NCBI RefSeq assembly: GCF_015594725.1
Contig: NZ_JADNRC010000013.1
Coordinates: 1 to 64,000 of the forward strand
Reading direction: 5' to 3'
DNA: 64,000 nucleotides
Origin: Flavobacterium sp. ALJ2
Lineage (GTDB): Bacteria; Bacteroidota; Bacteroidia; Flavobacteriales; Flavobacteriaceae
A program made the position numbers and the translations under genes. Positions 34,039-42,697 of the stretch are shown here, piece by piece (within the stretch, counting starts at the first letter, position 1; each line of letters opens with the position of its first letter). The notes beneath the pieces were generated by a model, which was not told where the DNA came from, made no database searches, and saw only the letters and a program-made list of their open reading frames with translations.

Positions 34039-35478
34039 CTAAAAAAACCAACTTGCCACAAATATAGCTGTAATCACACAAATTACATCAACTAAAAGCA
34101 TGGTTCCTAAAGCGTAACGGGTATTTTTTATATTTACTGACCCAAAGTAAACTGCAATTACGTAAAAAGTACTTTCAGCACTACATTGAAAAATACTACT
34201 CAATCTTCCGGTCATAGAATCTGCTCCAAAAGTATTCATCGAGTCAATTAAGAATCCACGTGAACCCGCAGAACTAAAAGGACGAAGCATCGCTACAGGC
34301 AATGCGTCAGTAATTTCTTTACTCACACCCATATTCGAAAAAATAAAGGCAATCCAATGGCTGATAATTTCAAATAAACCACTATTTCTAAATAATGAAA
34401 TGGCCACTAACATTCCTAAAACGTAAGGAAAAATAGTAACTCCTGTTTTAACTCCATTGTTTGCTCCTACTACAAATGCATCAAAAACTGTAGTACTTGC
34501 GTCAATAAATTTTTTCTCATTCATCAATGAAAAAACCAATGTAAATCCAATGATTGCAAACAATATTAATCCTGAAAGATTTGATGTAAAGAAGTTTTTA
34601 CCAATTAAATCTAAACTATTTACATAGAATAAAAGTCCAACAATGGCAGCGATCATAACCATTAAGCCTACAACCAAAGAAGCACTTTTGAAATTAATTT
34701 TTTGTTTAACGCCAACAATTAGGAAAGCAGCAATTGTTCCGATGAAAGAAGTAATAATACAAGGCAACATTACATCGGCTGGGTTTGTTGCTCCAGCGGC
34801 AGCACGGTACCCAATGATAGAAGTTGCTATTAATGTAAGACCCGATGCATGCAAACACATAAACATAATTTGTGCATCACTGGCTTTATCTTTATCTGGG
34901 TTTATTTCTTGTAAACTCTCCATGGCTTTAAGACCAAACGGAGTGGCAGCAGAATCTAATCCTAAAAAGTTAGCTGCAAAATTTAAGGTCATATAGGAAA
35001 TCGATGGGTGATTTTTAGGGATACTCGGAAACACTTTTACAAACACTGGACTCAAGCCTTTAGCTAATTTTCCTGAAGCTCCCGAAATAATTAAAAGTTC
35101 CATTAATCCGCAGAAAAAAGCCAAATATGCAATAAGCGGAAGAATTAAATCGACCAAAGTACTCTTACAAGTAGGTAATAAACCATCTGATTTTTGAACA
35201 CCACTAAAAATCTTTACCGTTTTATTTTTATAAACATAAGTCGTGTCGGCATTAGCCTCATCACGATTGATAATTATAGTATTGTCTGGCGCTGTTTTAA
35301 TACTATCTCTGATAAAAGCCGGAACTTGATTAATATACTTTTCAGAAATTAAAATAGGCTCGTCTTTCTTACCATTCAAAACATAATCAATAGTATACGT
35401 ATTACCAGTAAACAAACTGATTACAATAAAAGCAATTGACGAAATAAATATCGCCAACCAAAATCTACTTAACACCAT
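34039..35478 (-). CDS. SpmA-SpmB-like fusion, nucleoside-recognition (Gate) domain membrane protein
   Basis: 479-residue inner-membrane protein with two Gate/nucleoside-recognition halves: the first around NHPSISYMTLNFAANFLGLDSAATPFGLKAM (SpmA-like), the second around GVTIFPYVLGMLVAI...AMLRPFSSAGSRG (SpmB-like). About ten to twelve hydrophobic helices are seen, with a hydrophilic loop at about 35-95. In Bacillus SpmA and SpmB are separate and act in spore core dehydration; in non-sporulating Bacteroidota the fused form has no settled role, and transport is likely. ATG 35478 (MVLSRFWLAIF) is preferred over the frame's opening at 35526. Confidence 0.85.
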   Translation of the reverse strand: MVLSRFWLAIFISSIAFIVISLFTGNTYTIDYVLNGKKDEPILISEKYINQVPAFIRDSIKTAPDNTIIINRDEANADTTYVYKNKTVKIFSGVQKSDGLLPTCKSTLVDLILPLIAYLAFFCGLMELLIISGASGKLAKGLSPVFVKVFPSIPKNHPSISYMTLNFAANFLGLDSAATPFGLKAMESLQEINPDKDKASDAQIMFMCLHASGLTLIATSIIGYRAAAGATNPADVMLPCIITSFIGTIAAFLIVGVKQKINFKSASLVVGLMVMIAAIVGLLFYVNSLDLIGKNFFTSNLSGLILFAIIGFTLVFSLMNEKKFIDASTTVFDAFVVGANNGVKTGVTIFPYVLGMLVAISLFRNSGLFEIISHWIAFIFSNMGVSKEITDALPVAMLRPFSSAGSRGFLIDSMNTFGADSMTGRLSSIFQCSAESTFYVIAVYFGSVNIKNTRYALGTMLLVDVICVITAIFVASWFF

Positions 35479-35590
35479 AATTATATATTTTTTGTAAATG
35501 TAATTATTTAACAATAAAATGCACAACGATTTTATTTATGAAACTCGAAGTATTTATTATAAACTGGCATGTTTTAGCTAAAAAATCCGT

Positions 35591-36667
35591 TTATTCGATA
35601 ACGATTTTAGTTTCTAAGTAGTTCTCGAATGGCTTAATAGCTTTTAAAACAAGGCTCTTTTTATCCGCAGAAACTGTTTCAAAAAAATTAGTATCTATTT
35701 TTATATATTCCTTTTTTACTGTTCGTTTCCATGTTCCAATAACTTTTTCATCTTCAATAATAATCGGCCAAAAAATACCGTTGTTTGTAAATGCATTAGC
35801 TTGATGTTCTTTTGCAATGGTTATTTCCCGAGTTTTATAGGAAATTAAAATTTCATCAAAAGAAGGGAGAAAATGAATACTTTTGGGAATATCTGTTTCT
35901 GATGGAAGCCCTTTTTTAAACCAATATTTTTTACCGTCAACTTCAATCGAATCTAACTCTGATTCAACAGAATGAATAGCAAGTTTTGCAGTTGTAGCAG
36001 GAAAACCTGACCACCATGTAAAATCCAACAATGTTGCAGGTCCATGACTTTCAAAATATCGTTTTGCTAATTTTGCCAGTCCTTCTTCTTTTGTTAGTTT
36101 AGTACTTGTTTTTGGAGCTTTTTCTTCTAACAATGAATACGTTAATTGTTTTCCTTTCATTATTCCGTTACAAACTAAACCATCTAATTCTGCATTAATC
36201 ATAACTATGCTACTATGCAAAAAACCTTGAGCTGAATCTTTTTTAATATCAAGCTCCTGCATAATTTCATCCCGAGTTAGCGAATTATTCCCTGCTAATA
36301 TCTTTTCTATTGATGAATTTATTTTATCTAATTTCTTTTCGTCAAAGCCATTTTTTTTAGCTGTCGATAAAACAATTTTTTTTACTTGAGGCCCTGAAAC
36401 ATCGAGCATCCAGTAAATATCATCAGCCGAAACAAAATGCCAAGTTGGGCGTAAAATATGCGTTCGAATAATCTTGCCTGAATTAATTGCTTCTTCAATA
36501 CTCTTTTCAGAAGCATCACATCGAGAACCAATCGCCCATTTTGCCATTGAATAATCCTGCGCCTGCATGGCTCCTAAATGTTTTACTATTTCTTGAGGTT
36601 CATGAAAATTTGTTTTCAAAATTTTCTGAGAAACCATTCTCAAAAATGCTATTTCTGGATGTGTCAT
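35591..36667 (-). CDS. AlkZ/YcaQ-like winged-helix DNA glycosylase
   Basis: 358-residue member of the HTH_42 winged-helix family. The catalytic QxQ motif of AlkZ-type glycosylases is present as QAQDYSMAKWAIG near residue 34, followed by RTHILRPTWHFVSADDIYWML, a strongly conserved block. Characterised relatives remove bulky N-alkyl adducts or unhook crosslinks. No membrane or signal sequence. Downstream on the same strand is the SpmA/SpmB gene; upstream are a PolB-like exonuclease and an O6-alkylguanine transferase, suggesting a loose repair neighbourhood. Substrate preference is not predictable here. Confidence 0.85.
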   Translation of the reverse strand: MTHPEIAFLRMVSQKILKTNFHEPQEIVKHLGAMQAQDYSMAKWAIGSRCDASEKSIEEAINSGKIIRTHILRPTWHFVSADDIYWMLDVSGPQVKKIVLSTAKKNGFDEKKLDKINSSIEKILAGNNSLTRDEIMQELDIKKDSAQGFLHSSIVMINAELDGLVCNGIMKGKQLTYSLLEEKAPKTSTKLTKEEGLAKLAKRYFESHGPATLLDFTWWSGFPATTAKLAIHSVESELDSIEVDGKKYWFKKGLPSETDIPKSIHFLPSFDEILISYKTREITIAKEHQANAFTNNGIFWPIIIEDEKVIGTWKRTVKKEYIKIDTNFFETVSADKKSLVLKAIKPFENYLETKIVIE

Positions 36668-36852
36668 TTTTTAAGTTTGATTAAACTGGATAAATTATAC
36701 AAATTAATCTAAATACTTTTTTTAGTATTCTAAATGGATAATTTATTTCTTAATTATTTCTCGCAAGATGCTAAAACATAACGTTTTTTTTGTTGCCTAT
36801 TTATCTTTTGCTCTTTGCAACTCTGCGCCCTTGAATCGTTGCCCTTTAAAAA

Positions 36853-37566
36853 CTAAACATGAATAATTTCATCATCAATCAATAAATCTTCACGGCGTAA
36901 GCGCAGGAAAATTTGCGCTACTGCAATCGTATCTTTTTCGCAATAGGTTACGATTCTGTCAATATCTTTCTCAACATAAAAAACATGCCCTACCTGACTT
37001 CCATCAATATCTCCTTTTGGAGAAGGAACTCCTAAGATTTTAGTCAATAATTTTAGAGATGTAAAATGCTTATAATCGCCGAATTTCCATAGTTCCAACG
37101 TATCTAAATGTGGAATTTCCCATGGTTTTTTCCCAAATAAATTCAGCTTATCTGGAATTGCAATTTGATTGATAATCATTCTTCTGGCGATAAACGGAAT
37201 ATCAAATTCCTTAGCGTTATGTCCGCACAAAACATGGTATGGTTTATTGTAATGGTTGTTTAACAGATTATTGAAGTCTCTTAAGATTTTTACCTCATCT
37301 CCAAAAAATGATGTTACTCGAAAATTTCGGACATCACCTTTGATGGTAAAGTATCCAACAGAAATACAAACGATTTTGCCAAACTCTGCCCAGATTCCTG
37401 CACGGTCATAAAATTCTTCGGCGCTAAAGTCTTCTTTACGTTGGTATTGCGTTTTATGTTCCCAAAGTTCTTTCATCTCTTCATCCAATTCACCAAAATC
37501 AGCTGTTTCGGGAACGGTTTCTATATCTAGAAAAAGGATGTTGTTTAGGTTTATTTTTTCAATCAT
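36853..37566 (-). CDS. Predicted 3'-5' exonuclease of the PolB-like RNase H fold
   Basis: 237-residue DEDDy-type nuclease: Exo I is DIETVPE near residue 14, Exo II HNAKEFDIPFIARRM, and Exo III YCEKDTIAVAQIFLRL with the Tyr and Asp. These match the PolB-like exonuclease family of stand-alone proteins. It cuts DNA or RNA 3' ends by family; its cellular substrate is unknown. It stands between alkZ-like and ogt genes in the same direction, with gaps of 185 and 293 bases rich in repeated words (TTTAGACTTT three times between 37570 and 37615). Confidence 0.85.
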   Translation of the reverse strand: MIEKINLNNILFLDIETVPETADFGELDEEMKELWEHKTQYQRKEDFSAEEFYDRAGIWAEFGKIVCISVGYFTIKGDVRNFRVTSFFGDEVKILRDFNNLLNNHYNKPYHVLCGHNAKEFDIPFIARRMIINQIAIPDKLNLFGKKPWEIPHLDTLELWKFGDYKHFTSLKLLTKILGVPSPKGDIDGSQVGHVFYVEKDIDRIVTYCEKDTIAVAQIFLRLRREDLLIDDEIIHV

Positions 37567-37859
37567 TAATTTAGACTTTTTAAATTATTTAGACTACTTG
37601 GATTTTTAGACTTTGCTAAAAAACTCAAAACAGGCTAATTCAGACTGTTTAAATCATTAAATTAAACATTTGTTAATCAATCGATATCATTATCCTGCAA
37701 GCTCTTTTTTTTGACCTTGTAGGTATTAAATTTCGCTAATCAACTATTTAGTTTAAACTTTCCGAAAGCCTTTGAACACTAATTATAACTAATTCATTGG
37801 CAATATAAATGTACTTAAATTTTGACATTTTCAAAATTCGAAAAATAATCTTGAGTAAA

Positions 37860-38336
37860 TTAAAACAAACTTTGCTGTTTTACAGGGTTTTCATGTTCTA
37901 GCAACCATTTCTTACGCCATAATCCGCCCGCATATCCCGTTAATGAACCGTCGGTTCCTATTACGCGATGACATGGAACAACTATCCAAAGTGGATTTTT
38001 ACCATTTGCCGATGCTACGGCACGAATCGCTTTAACATCACCCAGTTTTTTGGATAGTTCCAAATAACTCATGGTTTTACCAAAAGGTATCTCAAGTAAT
38101 CCTTTCCAAACTCTTTGCTGAAAATCTGTTCCTTTGGGGTTTAGCTTAAAATTAAAGTCGGTTCTTTTACCAAAAAAGTAATCATTTAATTGCGAAACAG
38201 CCTCCTGCAACTCTGTTGCAATTACATCAGAAACCACATTATCACCAGCGTTAGCAACTGTAATCTCACAGATTCCATTTTCGTCACCAACAATTTTGGT
38301 GATTCCTAAAGGCGAATTAATATAAGCTGTTTCCAT
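37860..38336 (-). CDS. ogt: Methylated-DNA-[protein]-cysteine S-methyltransferase
   Basis: 158-residue suicide repair protein that takes alkyl groups from O6-alkylguanine or O4-alkylthymine onto its own cysteine. The active-site motif PCHRVIG (in IVVPCHRVIGTDGSLTGYAGG) is intact and the helix-turn-helix with the Arg finger (SYLELSKKLGDVKAIRAVASANG) precedes it. No Ada-type N-terminal domain is present, so this is the Ogt form. A terminator-like hairpin lies upstream, toward the hemB unit. Confidence 0.94.
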   Translation of the reverse strand: METAYINSPLGITKIVGDENGICEITVANAGDNVVSDVIATELQEAVSQLNDYFFGKRTDFNFKLNPKGTDFQQRVWKGLLEIPFGKTMSYLELSKKLGDVKAIRAVASANGKNPLWIVVPCHRVIGTDGSLTGYAGGLWRKKWLLEHENPVKQQSLF

Positions 38337-38422
38337 TTTATAAAAGTAAAAAAATAACGGTAATGATTTGCAACTTACTACAAAGTTATCTCTACTCGCA
38401 AACTTGTCTTTCTAGGGAACAA

Positions 38423-38456
38423 AAAAACCACTCGTAAATACTACGAATGGTTTTTG
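38423..38456. terminator. Terminator-like hairpin between the hemB-cytochrome unit and ogt
   Basis: AAAAACCACTCGTA (38423-38436) pairs with TACGAATGGTTTTT (38442-38455) with a single G-U/A-C change, and T/A tracts on both sides. On the minus strand it lies past the end of the cytochrome gene. Confidence 0.85.
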
Positions 38457-38463
38457 TTTTTTT

Positions 38464-38550
38464 AGCCCTGTGGAAGCGGCATCCTTTATGTTTTTCCTTT
38501 AAAAACATAAAGATATAGCAGCGGTCCCCATAGCTATCGGGATAGCTCCT
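38464..38550. repeat. Structured dispersed repeat (AAGCGGCATCC ... ATAGCTCC)
   Basis: Contains GGAAGCGGCATCC, a 12-bp perfect hairpin (CTTTATGTTTTT 38484-38495 with 38501-38512), GATATAGCAGCGG, and the near-palindrome TCCCCATAGCTATCGGGA (38525-38542). The last differs by one base from the palindrome at 14059-14076. Elements of this wording are, from memory, common between genes in Flavobacterium. Its right end overlaps the cytochrome stop codon (38549-38551). Confidence 0.6.
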
Positions 38551-38947
38551 ACTTTAAAAAACTATAAAAATAGGCTTCCAGTGCTTTAAGTTCTTCGTCG
38601 GACATTGCCTGTGATACAGGAAAGTTTGTTTTCATAACTTCAAACTGACTTGGATCAACTATTGGGTCGCCTTTTCCTTTTAGAAACGTAACGATATCTC
38701 CGTTTTTCTCTTTGTATATTTTGGCAATTTCTTTGATGCTTGGTCCGATAACTTTTTGGTCTACCTGATGGCAAGCAAAACAATTTCCTTGTCCTTCAAA
38801 AAGTGCTTTTCCTAATTCTTCTGGCGTTTTAGCCGTTGTAGTAGCTGACTCTTCACTTGGCATTCCTGAATTATCGATTGTAATTTTCTCTTCTTTTTTA
38901 CAAGAAACGAATGCAAGTATTGCAAATGCAAATATTATTTTTTTCAT
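38549..38947 (-). CDS. Small c-type cytochrome lipoprotein
   Basis: 132-residue monohaem cytochrome c. ATG 38947 gives MKKIIFAFAILAFVSCKKEE with lipobox FVSC; a serine/threonine/acidic linker follows, then the haem site CFACH (NCFACHQVDQKVIGPS) and a distal Met in the C-terminal half (AMSDEELKALEAYFYSF). It is likely anchored to the outer leaflet of the inner membrane or the outer membrane and carries electrons. It starts 19 bases after the hemB stop, so a haem-synthesis enzyme and a haem protein share a transcript. Confidence 0.9.
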   Translation of the reverse strand: MKKIIFAFAILAFVSCKKEEKITIDNSGMPSEESATTTAKTPEELGKALFEGQGNCFACHQVDQKVIGPSIKEIAKIYKEKNGDIVTFLKGKGDPIVDPSQFEVMKTNFPVSQAMSDEELKALEAYFYSFLK

Positions 38948-38966
38948 GCTTATGTATTTCAATCTT

Positions 38967-39959
38967 TTATTTATTTAGAATTACAGCCGCTTCTTTAGCA
39001 AAATAAGTAGAGATAATACTCGCTCCTGCTCTCTTAATGCAATATAGTTGCTCAATCATAATTTTATCATGATCTAACCATCCTCTTTCGGCAGCAGCCT
39101 TTACCATAGCGTATTCTCCAGAAACTTGATATACAGCTACTGGAACATGAACTGCATTTTTTACTTCTCGAACAATATCTAGATATGCCATTCCTGGTTT
39201 TACCATAACAATATCAGCACCTTCTTCTACATCTAACAATGCTTCTCGGATTCCTTCGATTCGGTTAGCATAATCCATTTGGTATGTTTTTTTATCTTTT
39301 GGAATATTCTGAGAATCTACCGGAGCAGAATCTAAGGCATCTCGGAATGGTCCGTAAAATGCCGAAGCATATTTGGCACTATAACTCATGATTCCTACAT
39401 TGTGGTGTCCGTTTTCTTCTAATGCTTTTCGGATTGCAAGAACGCGTCCGTCCATCATATCACTTGGCGCTACAAAATCGGCTCCAGCATCGGCATGACT
39501 TAAACTCATACGAGTAAGCGCATCTACCGTTGCATCGTTTATAACTTGTCCGTTTTCTATAATTCCGTCATGTCCGTAAATAGAGAATGGGTCAAGTGCT
39601 ACGTCTGGCATTACAATCATTTCTGGAACTGCATCTTTAATCGCACGGATGGCTTGTTGCATTAATCCATCTTTGTTCCAAGCTTCTACACCTTTATTGT
39701 CTTTTAGATTCTCACTTACTTTTACATAAAGATTAACTGCTTTTATTCCTAATGCCCAAGCTTCTTTTACTTCTTTTATGGTATTGTCTAATGAATGACG
39801 GTATATTCCTGGCATTGATGGAATGGCGACTTTTACATCTTTCCCTTCTGCAATAAACATTGGAAGCATGAAATCATTTGGACTTAGTGTAGTTTCACGA
39901 ACTAAAGAGCGAATAGATTCATTAGTTCTTAAACGGCGGTTTCTTTGTAGTGGGAACAT
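38967..39959 (-). CDS. hemB: Delta-aminolevulinic acid dehydratase (porphobilinogen synthase)
   Basis: 330-residue enzyme joining two 5-aminolevulinate molecules to porphobilinogen. Schiff-base lysines lie in SAKYASAFYGPF and MVKPGMAYLD. The metal loop reads DVALDPFSIYGHDG with no cysteines, so this is the zinc-independent (Mg/K) type rather than the Zn-Cys3 type. It is the only haem-pathway gene separated from the main cluster. The -7 box TAACTTTG lies upstream on the minus strand (40052-40045). The cytochrome c gene follows. Confidence 0.96.
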   Translation of the reverse strand: MFPLQRNRRLRTNESIRSLVRETTLSPNDFMLPMFIAEGKDVKVAIPSMPGIYRHSLDNTIKEVKEAWALGIKAVNLYVKVSENLKDNKGVEAWNKDGLMQQAIRAIKDAVPEMIVMPDVALDPFSIYGHDGIIENGQVINDATVDALTRMSLSHADAGADFVAPSDMMDGRVLAIRKALEENGHHNVGIMSYSAKYASAFYGPFRDALDSAPVDSQNIPKDKKTYQMDYANRIEGIREALLDVEEGADIVMVKPGMAYLDIVREVKNAVHVPVAVYQVSGEYAMVKAAAERGWLDHDKIMIEQLYCIKRAGASIISTYFAKEAAVILNK

Positions 39960-40044
39960 AGGTGTTTTTTATAAATTTTTAAGAAGTATGCTAATGCAAA
40001 AAAGCTTTAACATTCGTTTTAAAGTTGAAATTAAAATTGTGACG

Positions 40045-40052
40045 CAAAGTTA
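40045..40052 (-). promoter_or_regulatory. -7 box (TAACTTTG) of hemB
   Basis: Read on the minus strand, 40052-40045 is TAACTTTG, matching TAnnTTTG. No good -33 TTG at the standard distance. It would give a leader of about 80 bases. Confidence 0.45.
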
Positions 40053-40189
40053 AAGAAAAATCAACAGAATAAGGCTTTTAGCATTGTTTAGAATGCGTTA
40101 ATATTATCTAAAATTTACTGTTATAAAAATATTTTTTAAGAATCTTCTTATATCATCGTTTTTCAAATATTTAAATTTAAATTTGCTCA

Positions 40190-40822
40190 ATGAAGAAATT
40201 TCTCGTTTTATGCTGTTGTCTACTCTTAACAGGATGTTTTGAGATAACAGAACGAATCAAACACCATGATAACCAAAGTGGTGAATATACTCTTATGGTT
40301 GATTTTTCAAAATCATGGTTCAAGACAAAATCAGCCATTTGGCTTAAGGAAGTCGATGGTGTAAAAATTCCAAATGAACAAGAAATCACTAAGAAGTTAG
40401 CCGATTTTAAAACAAAAGCTTTAAAAATTGATGGAATTACAAACGTAAACACCAAAACCGATTTTGGAAATTATATTTTTATTATCAAGCTCAATTACTC
40501 AAATCTAAAAGCGCTCAATGCTGTCGTAAATACCATAAACAATCAGAGTAATCAAATACACTTTAGCAGTAACACAAAAGGTTTTGAAAGAATTGCTTCT
40601 TATCCAGTTCCTGAAAATCTGGTAAAAGACCCGAAGAAAAAACAAGATTTAGAACAAGCCAATATTATATCTATTTACACTTTTGACCGTGATATTGCAA
40701 CCACAGATAATCCTAATAGTAAAATATCAAAAAACAAAAAGACCGTTTTTTTAAAACAAAGCATGTATAGCGTACTTAAAAAATCATCTTTAATGAATAA
40801 TACAATCCAATTAACTCCCTAA
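40190..40822 (+). CDS. Uncharacterised lipoprotein
   Basis: 210-residue lipoprotein with signal and lipobox MKKFLVLCCCLLLTGC. The mature part is lysine-rich, mixed alpha/beta, with no domain that I recognise; a stretch EYTLMVDFSKSWFKTKSAIWLKEVDG is beta-like and TNVNTKTDFGNYIFIIKLNYSNLKALNAV is helical. The next gene starts 3 bases after its stop, and that product also carries a signal peptide, so the two probably form an envelope pair expressed together. Confidence 0.78.
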   Translation: MKKFLVLCCCLLLTGCFEITERIKHHDNQSGEYTLMVDFSKSWFKTKSAIWLKEVDGVKIPNEQEITKKLADFKTKALKIDGITNVNTKTDFGNYIFIIKLNYSNLKALNAVVNTINNQSNQIHFSSNTKGFERIASYPVPENLVKDPKKKQDLEQANIISIYTFDRDIATTDNPNSKISKNKKTVFLKQSMYSVLKKSSLMNNTIQLTP

Positions 40823-40825
40823 TTT

Positions 40826-42619
40826 ATGAAGCATTTTTTCACCTATTTCATTCTATTAACAACTTTATTAGCCAATAGTCAAACCAATACAAAACCATAT
40901 GATTATTTTGTGCAATTTAATGGCGACCAACTTTCTAAAAAAGTAAATATAATGGATGTATTAAATCATCCTTTAATCAACAAATACTCTGAAGGCAAAC
41001 CTGATAACGACATCAACCAATATCCAAATCTTTTTAAACTAGACGAAAAAATTAGCATTCACGGAAGTTTTACAGATAGTATTCCGTATTACCAAGTTAC
41101 AATTCCTGTTAAAAACAGGAATGATATTAAACAGTTTATGGAGAAACTGCATGCGAAAAAAGATACCGATTCTATTGCGACAGCTACAATTGAACATTTT
41201 CCTTTATATTCTCTAATAACTGCTGCAGATAAAAAAAGCACTTTAGCATGGAACGATAATTACTTTGTAATTGTTGGGTTTACTAAAAAATACAGCACTA
41301 ATCTATACGATATCCCAGAAATTCAGGAAGAAATCACTGTTGATGAAGTATCAGATGAAGATCCTGTTGACGTTACAACCCCTTATGAAATAGAAGAAAC
41401 TATTGACTCTACGGCTGTTTATACCGATAATTATTACGCAGAGTATGAACAAGGACGTGTTGCTTTTGATAGTTTGCAATCCGTACAACGAAATATATTT
41501 ATCAAATCTCTTTTTGAAAAAGGTTTTACTACTCCATCTACTGACAAGATAAATGCTACTGCAGATATTTCGTCTTGGATTAATTACAGCGCAGCTATGT
41601 CATCTTTTTATGATGCTTATGCTACTTTATCTCAGTTTACTACTTATAATAGATTCTTACCTTCTCAAAAAAACTGGGGAAATCTTGTAAAAGGAATCAA
41701 TCTGGATTTTTATTTTGATAACGACAATGCTCGTGTAGAAGAGATTATTGAATATTCTAAGCCTATGGCTGATATTGTGAACAAAATAGCTAATCGAAAA
41801 ATCAATAAAAGCATTTATAATTATTTCCCTGACAAGAAACCGTTGGGTTATATGAGCTATCATGTTAACACCAAAGAGGCATTAAAAAACTTTCCTACTT
41901 TAACAGCTGAGATTTTAAGCAGTGCTGCAATAACAAAAGATGATATGAGCATCGTAACTGATTTTATTTCGACAATAGTCGATGAAGAAGCCACTGCAAC
42001 TCTTTTTGATGGCGATTTAAGCATGTTCTTACACGATATCAAGGAAACAGAGGTAATGACAAAATCATACGAATATGACGATAATTATGAGGAAATAGAG
42101 GTTGAGAAAAAAGTAAAGAAATCAATTCCGCTTTTTTCAGTGGTTTTTACCTCAACGCATCCAACATTTGGCGACAAACTTATACAGTTAGGAATTCGTA
42201 AAAAATTGTTAGTCCAAAAAGGAAATTATTACGAAATCACCGGAACTAAAGGAGAATACGGTGATTTGTTTATTCTTAAAGACAATGATGTAATTGTAAT
42301 TGGAAATTCTCATGAATACTTTAACACCAATAACGGATCTTTTATTAAGGAAGTAAAAAAAGACTTAAAGCAAAATTACTTTGTAGCAAAGCTTAATATT
42401 CCTGAAATTTCTAATGCATATAGTCATACTGCTGAAACAAAAACAACAGATATTAAAAAAATCGACCAATTTGCAACACAGTTTAGCGATGTTACACTTC
42501 AATCTTCGAAAAAACTGATTGATAATAAACTGAAATTTGAATTACGATTAAATTCATTAAAATCGAATAAAAACATCATTCTGCAAACACTAGACTTTGT
42601 AGAACAACTTAGCAAATAA
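40826..42619 (+). CDS. Uncharacterised secreted protein, 597 residues
   Basis: Signal peptide MKHFFTYFILLTTLLANSQ, then a large acidic, mostly soluble protein. Visible parts: PYDYFVQFNGDQLSKKVNIMDVL near the N-terminus, an acidic linker (ITVDEVSDEDPVDVTTPYE, about 170-188), and a second half with repeated alpha/beta segments (SIPLFSVVFTSTHPTFGDKLIQLG..., GTKGEYGDLFILKDNDVIVIG). It might have two related halves. No family recognised with confidence. It is translationally linked to the preceding lipoprotein (3-base gap) and followed by a terminator. Confidence 0.72.
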   Translation: MKHFFTYFILLTTLLANSQTNTKPYDYFVQFNGDQLSKKVNIMDVLNHPLINKYSEGKPDNDINQYPNLFKLDEKISIHGSFTDSIPYYQVTIPVKNRNDIKQFMEKLHAKKDTDSIATATIEHFPLYSLITAADKKSTLAWNDNYFVIVGFTKKYSTNLYDIPEIQEEITVDEVSDEDPVDVTTPYEIEETIDSTAVYTDNYYAEYEQGRVAFDSLQSVQRNIFIKSLFEKGFTTPSTDKINATADISSWINYSAAMSSFYDAYATLSQFTTYNRFLPSQKNWGNLVKGINLDFYFDNDNARVEEIIEYSKPMADIVNKIANRKINKSIYNYFPDKKPLGYMSYHVNTKEALKNFPTLTAEILSSAAITKDDMSIVTDFISTIVDEEATATLFDGDLSMFLHDIKETEVMTKSYEYDDNYEEIEVEKKVKKSIPLFSVVFTSTHPTFGDKLIQLGIRKKLLVQKGNYYEITGTKGEYGDLFILKDNDVIVIGNSHEYFNTNNGSFIKEVKKDLKQNYFVAKLNIPEISNAYSHTAETKTTDIKKIDQFATQFSDVTLQSSKKLIDNKLKFELRLNSLKSNKNIILQTLDFVEQLSK

Positions 42620-42636
42620 TCTAGATTTGATTAAAT

Positions 42637-42674
42637 TAAAAAGAGAGAGAGGCGGTGCCTCTCTCCCTTTTTAT
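42637..42674 (+). terminator. Terminator after the lipoprotein/secreted protein pair
   Basis: GAGAGAGGC (42645-42653) pairs with GCCTCTCTC (42657-42665) with flanking A and T5. Confidence 0.85.
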
Positions 42675-42697
42675 ACAATACTGATTTATGATTTATC

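Noticed and set aside
34643..34996. Plus-strand frame of 117 codons within the SpmA/SpmB gene
   Set aside because: It is antisense to well-conserved Gate-domain codons and has no homologous look, so it is a reading-frame shadow.
36721..36734. TTTAGTATTCTAAA as another MntR-type operator
   Set aside because: The arms are only five bases and the total length is 14 rather than 16, so the half-site spacing is wrong, and it lies between an exonuclease and a glycosylase gene with no metal link.
40178..40185. TAAATTTG as a -7 box for the lipoprotein at 40190
   Set aside because: It ends five bases before the ATG, too close for a normal leader, and there is no -33 TTG; the match is likely chance in AT-rich text.
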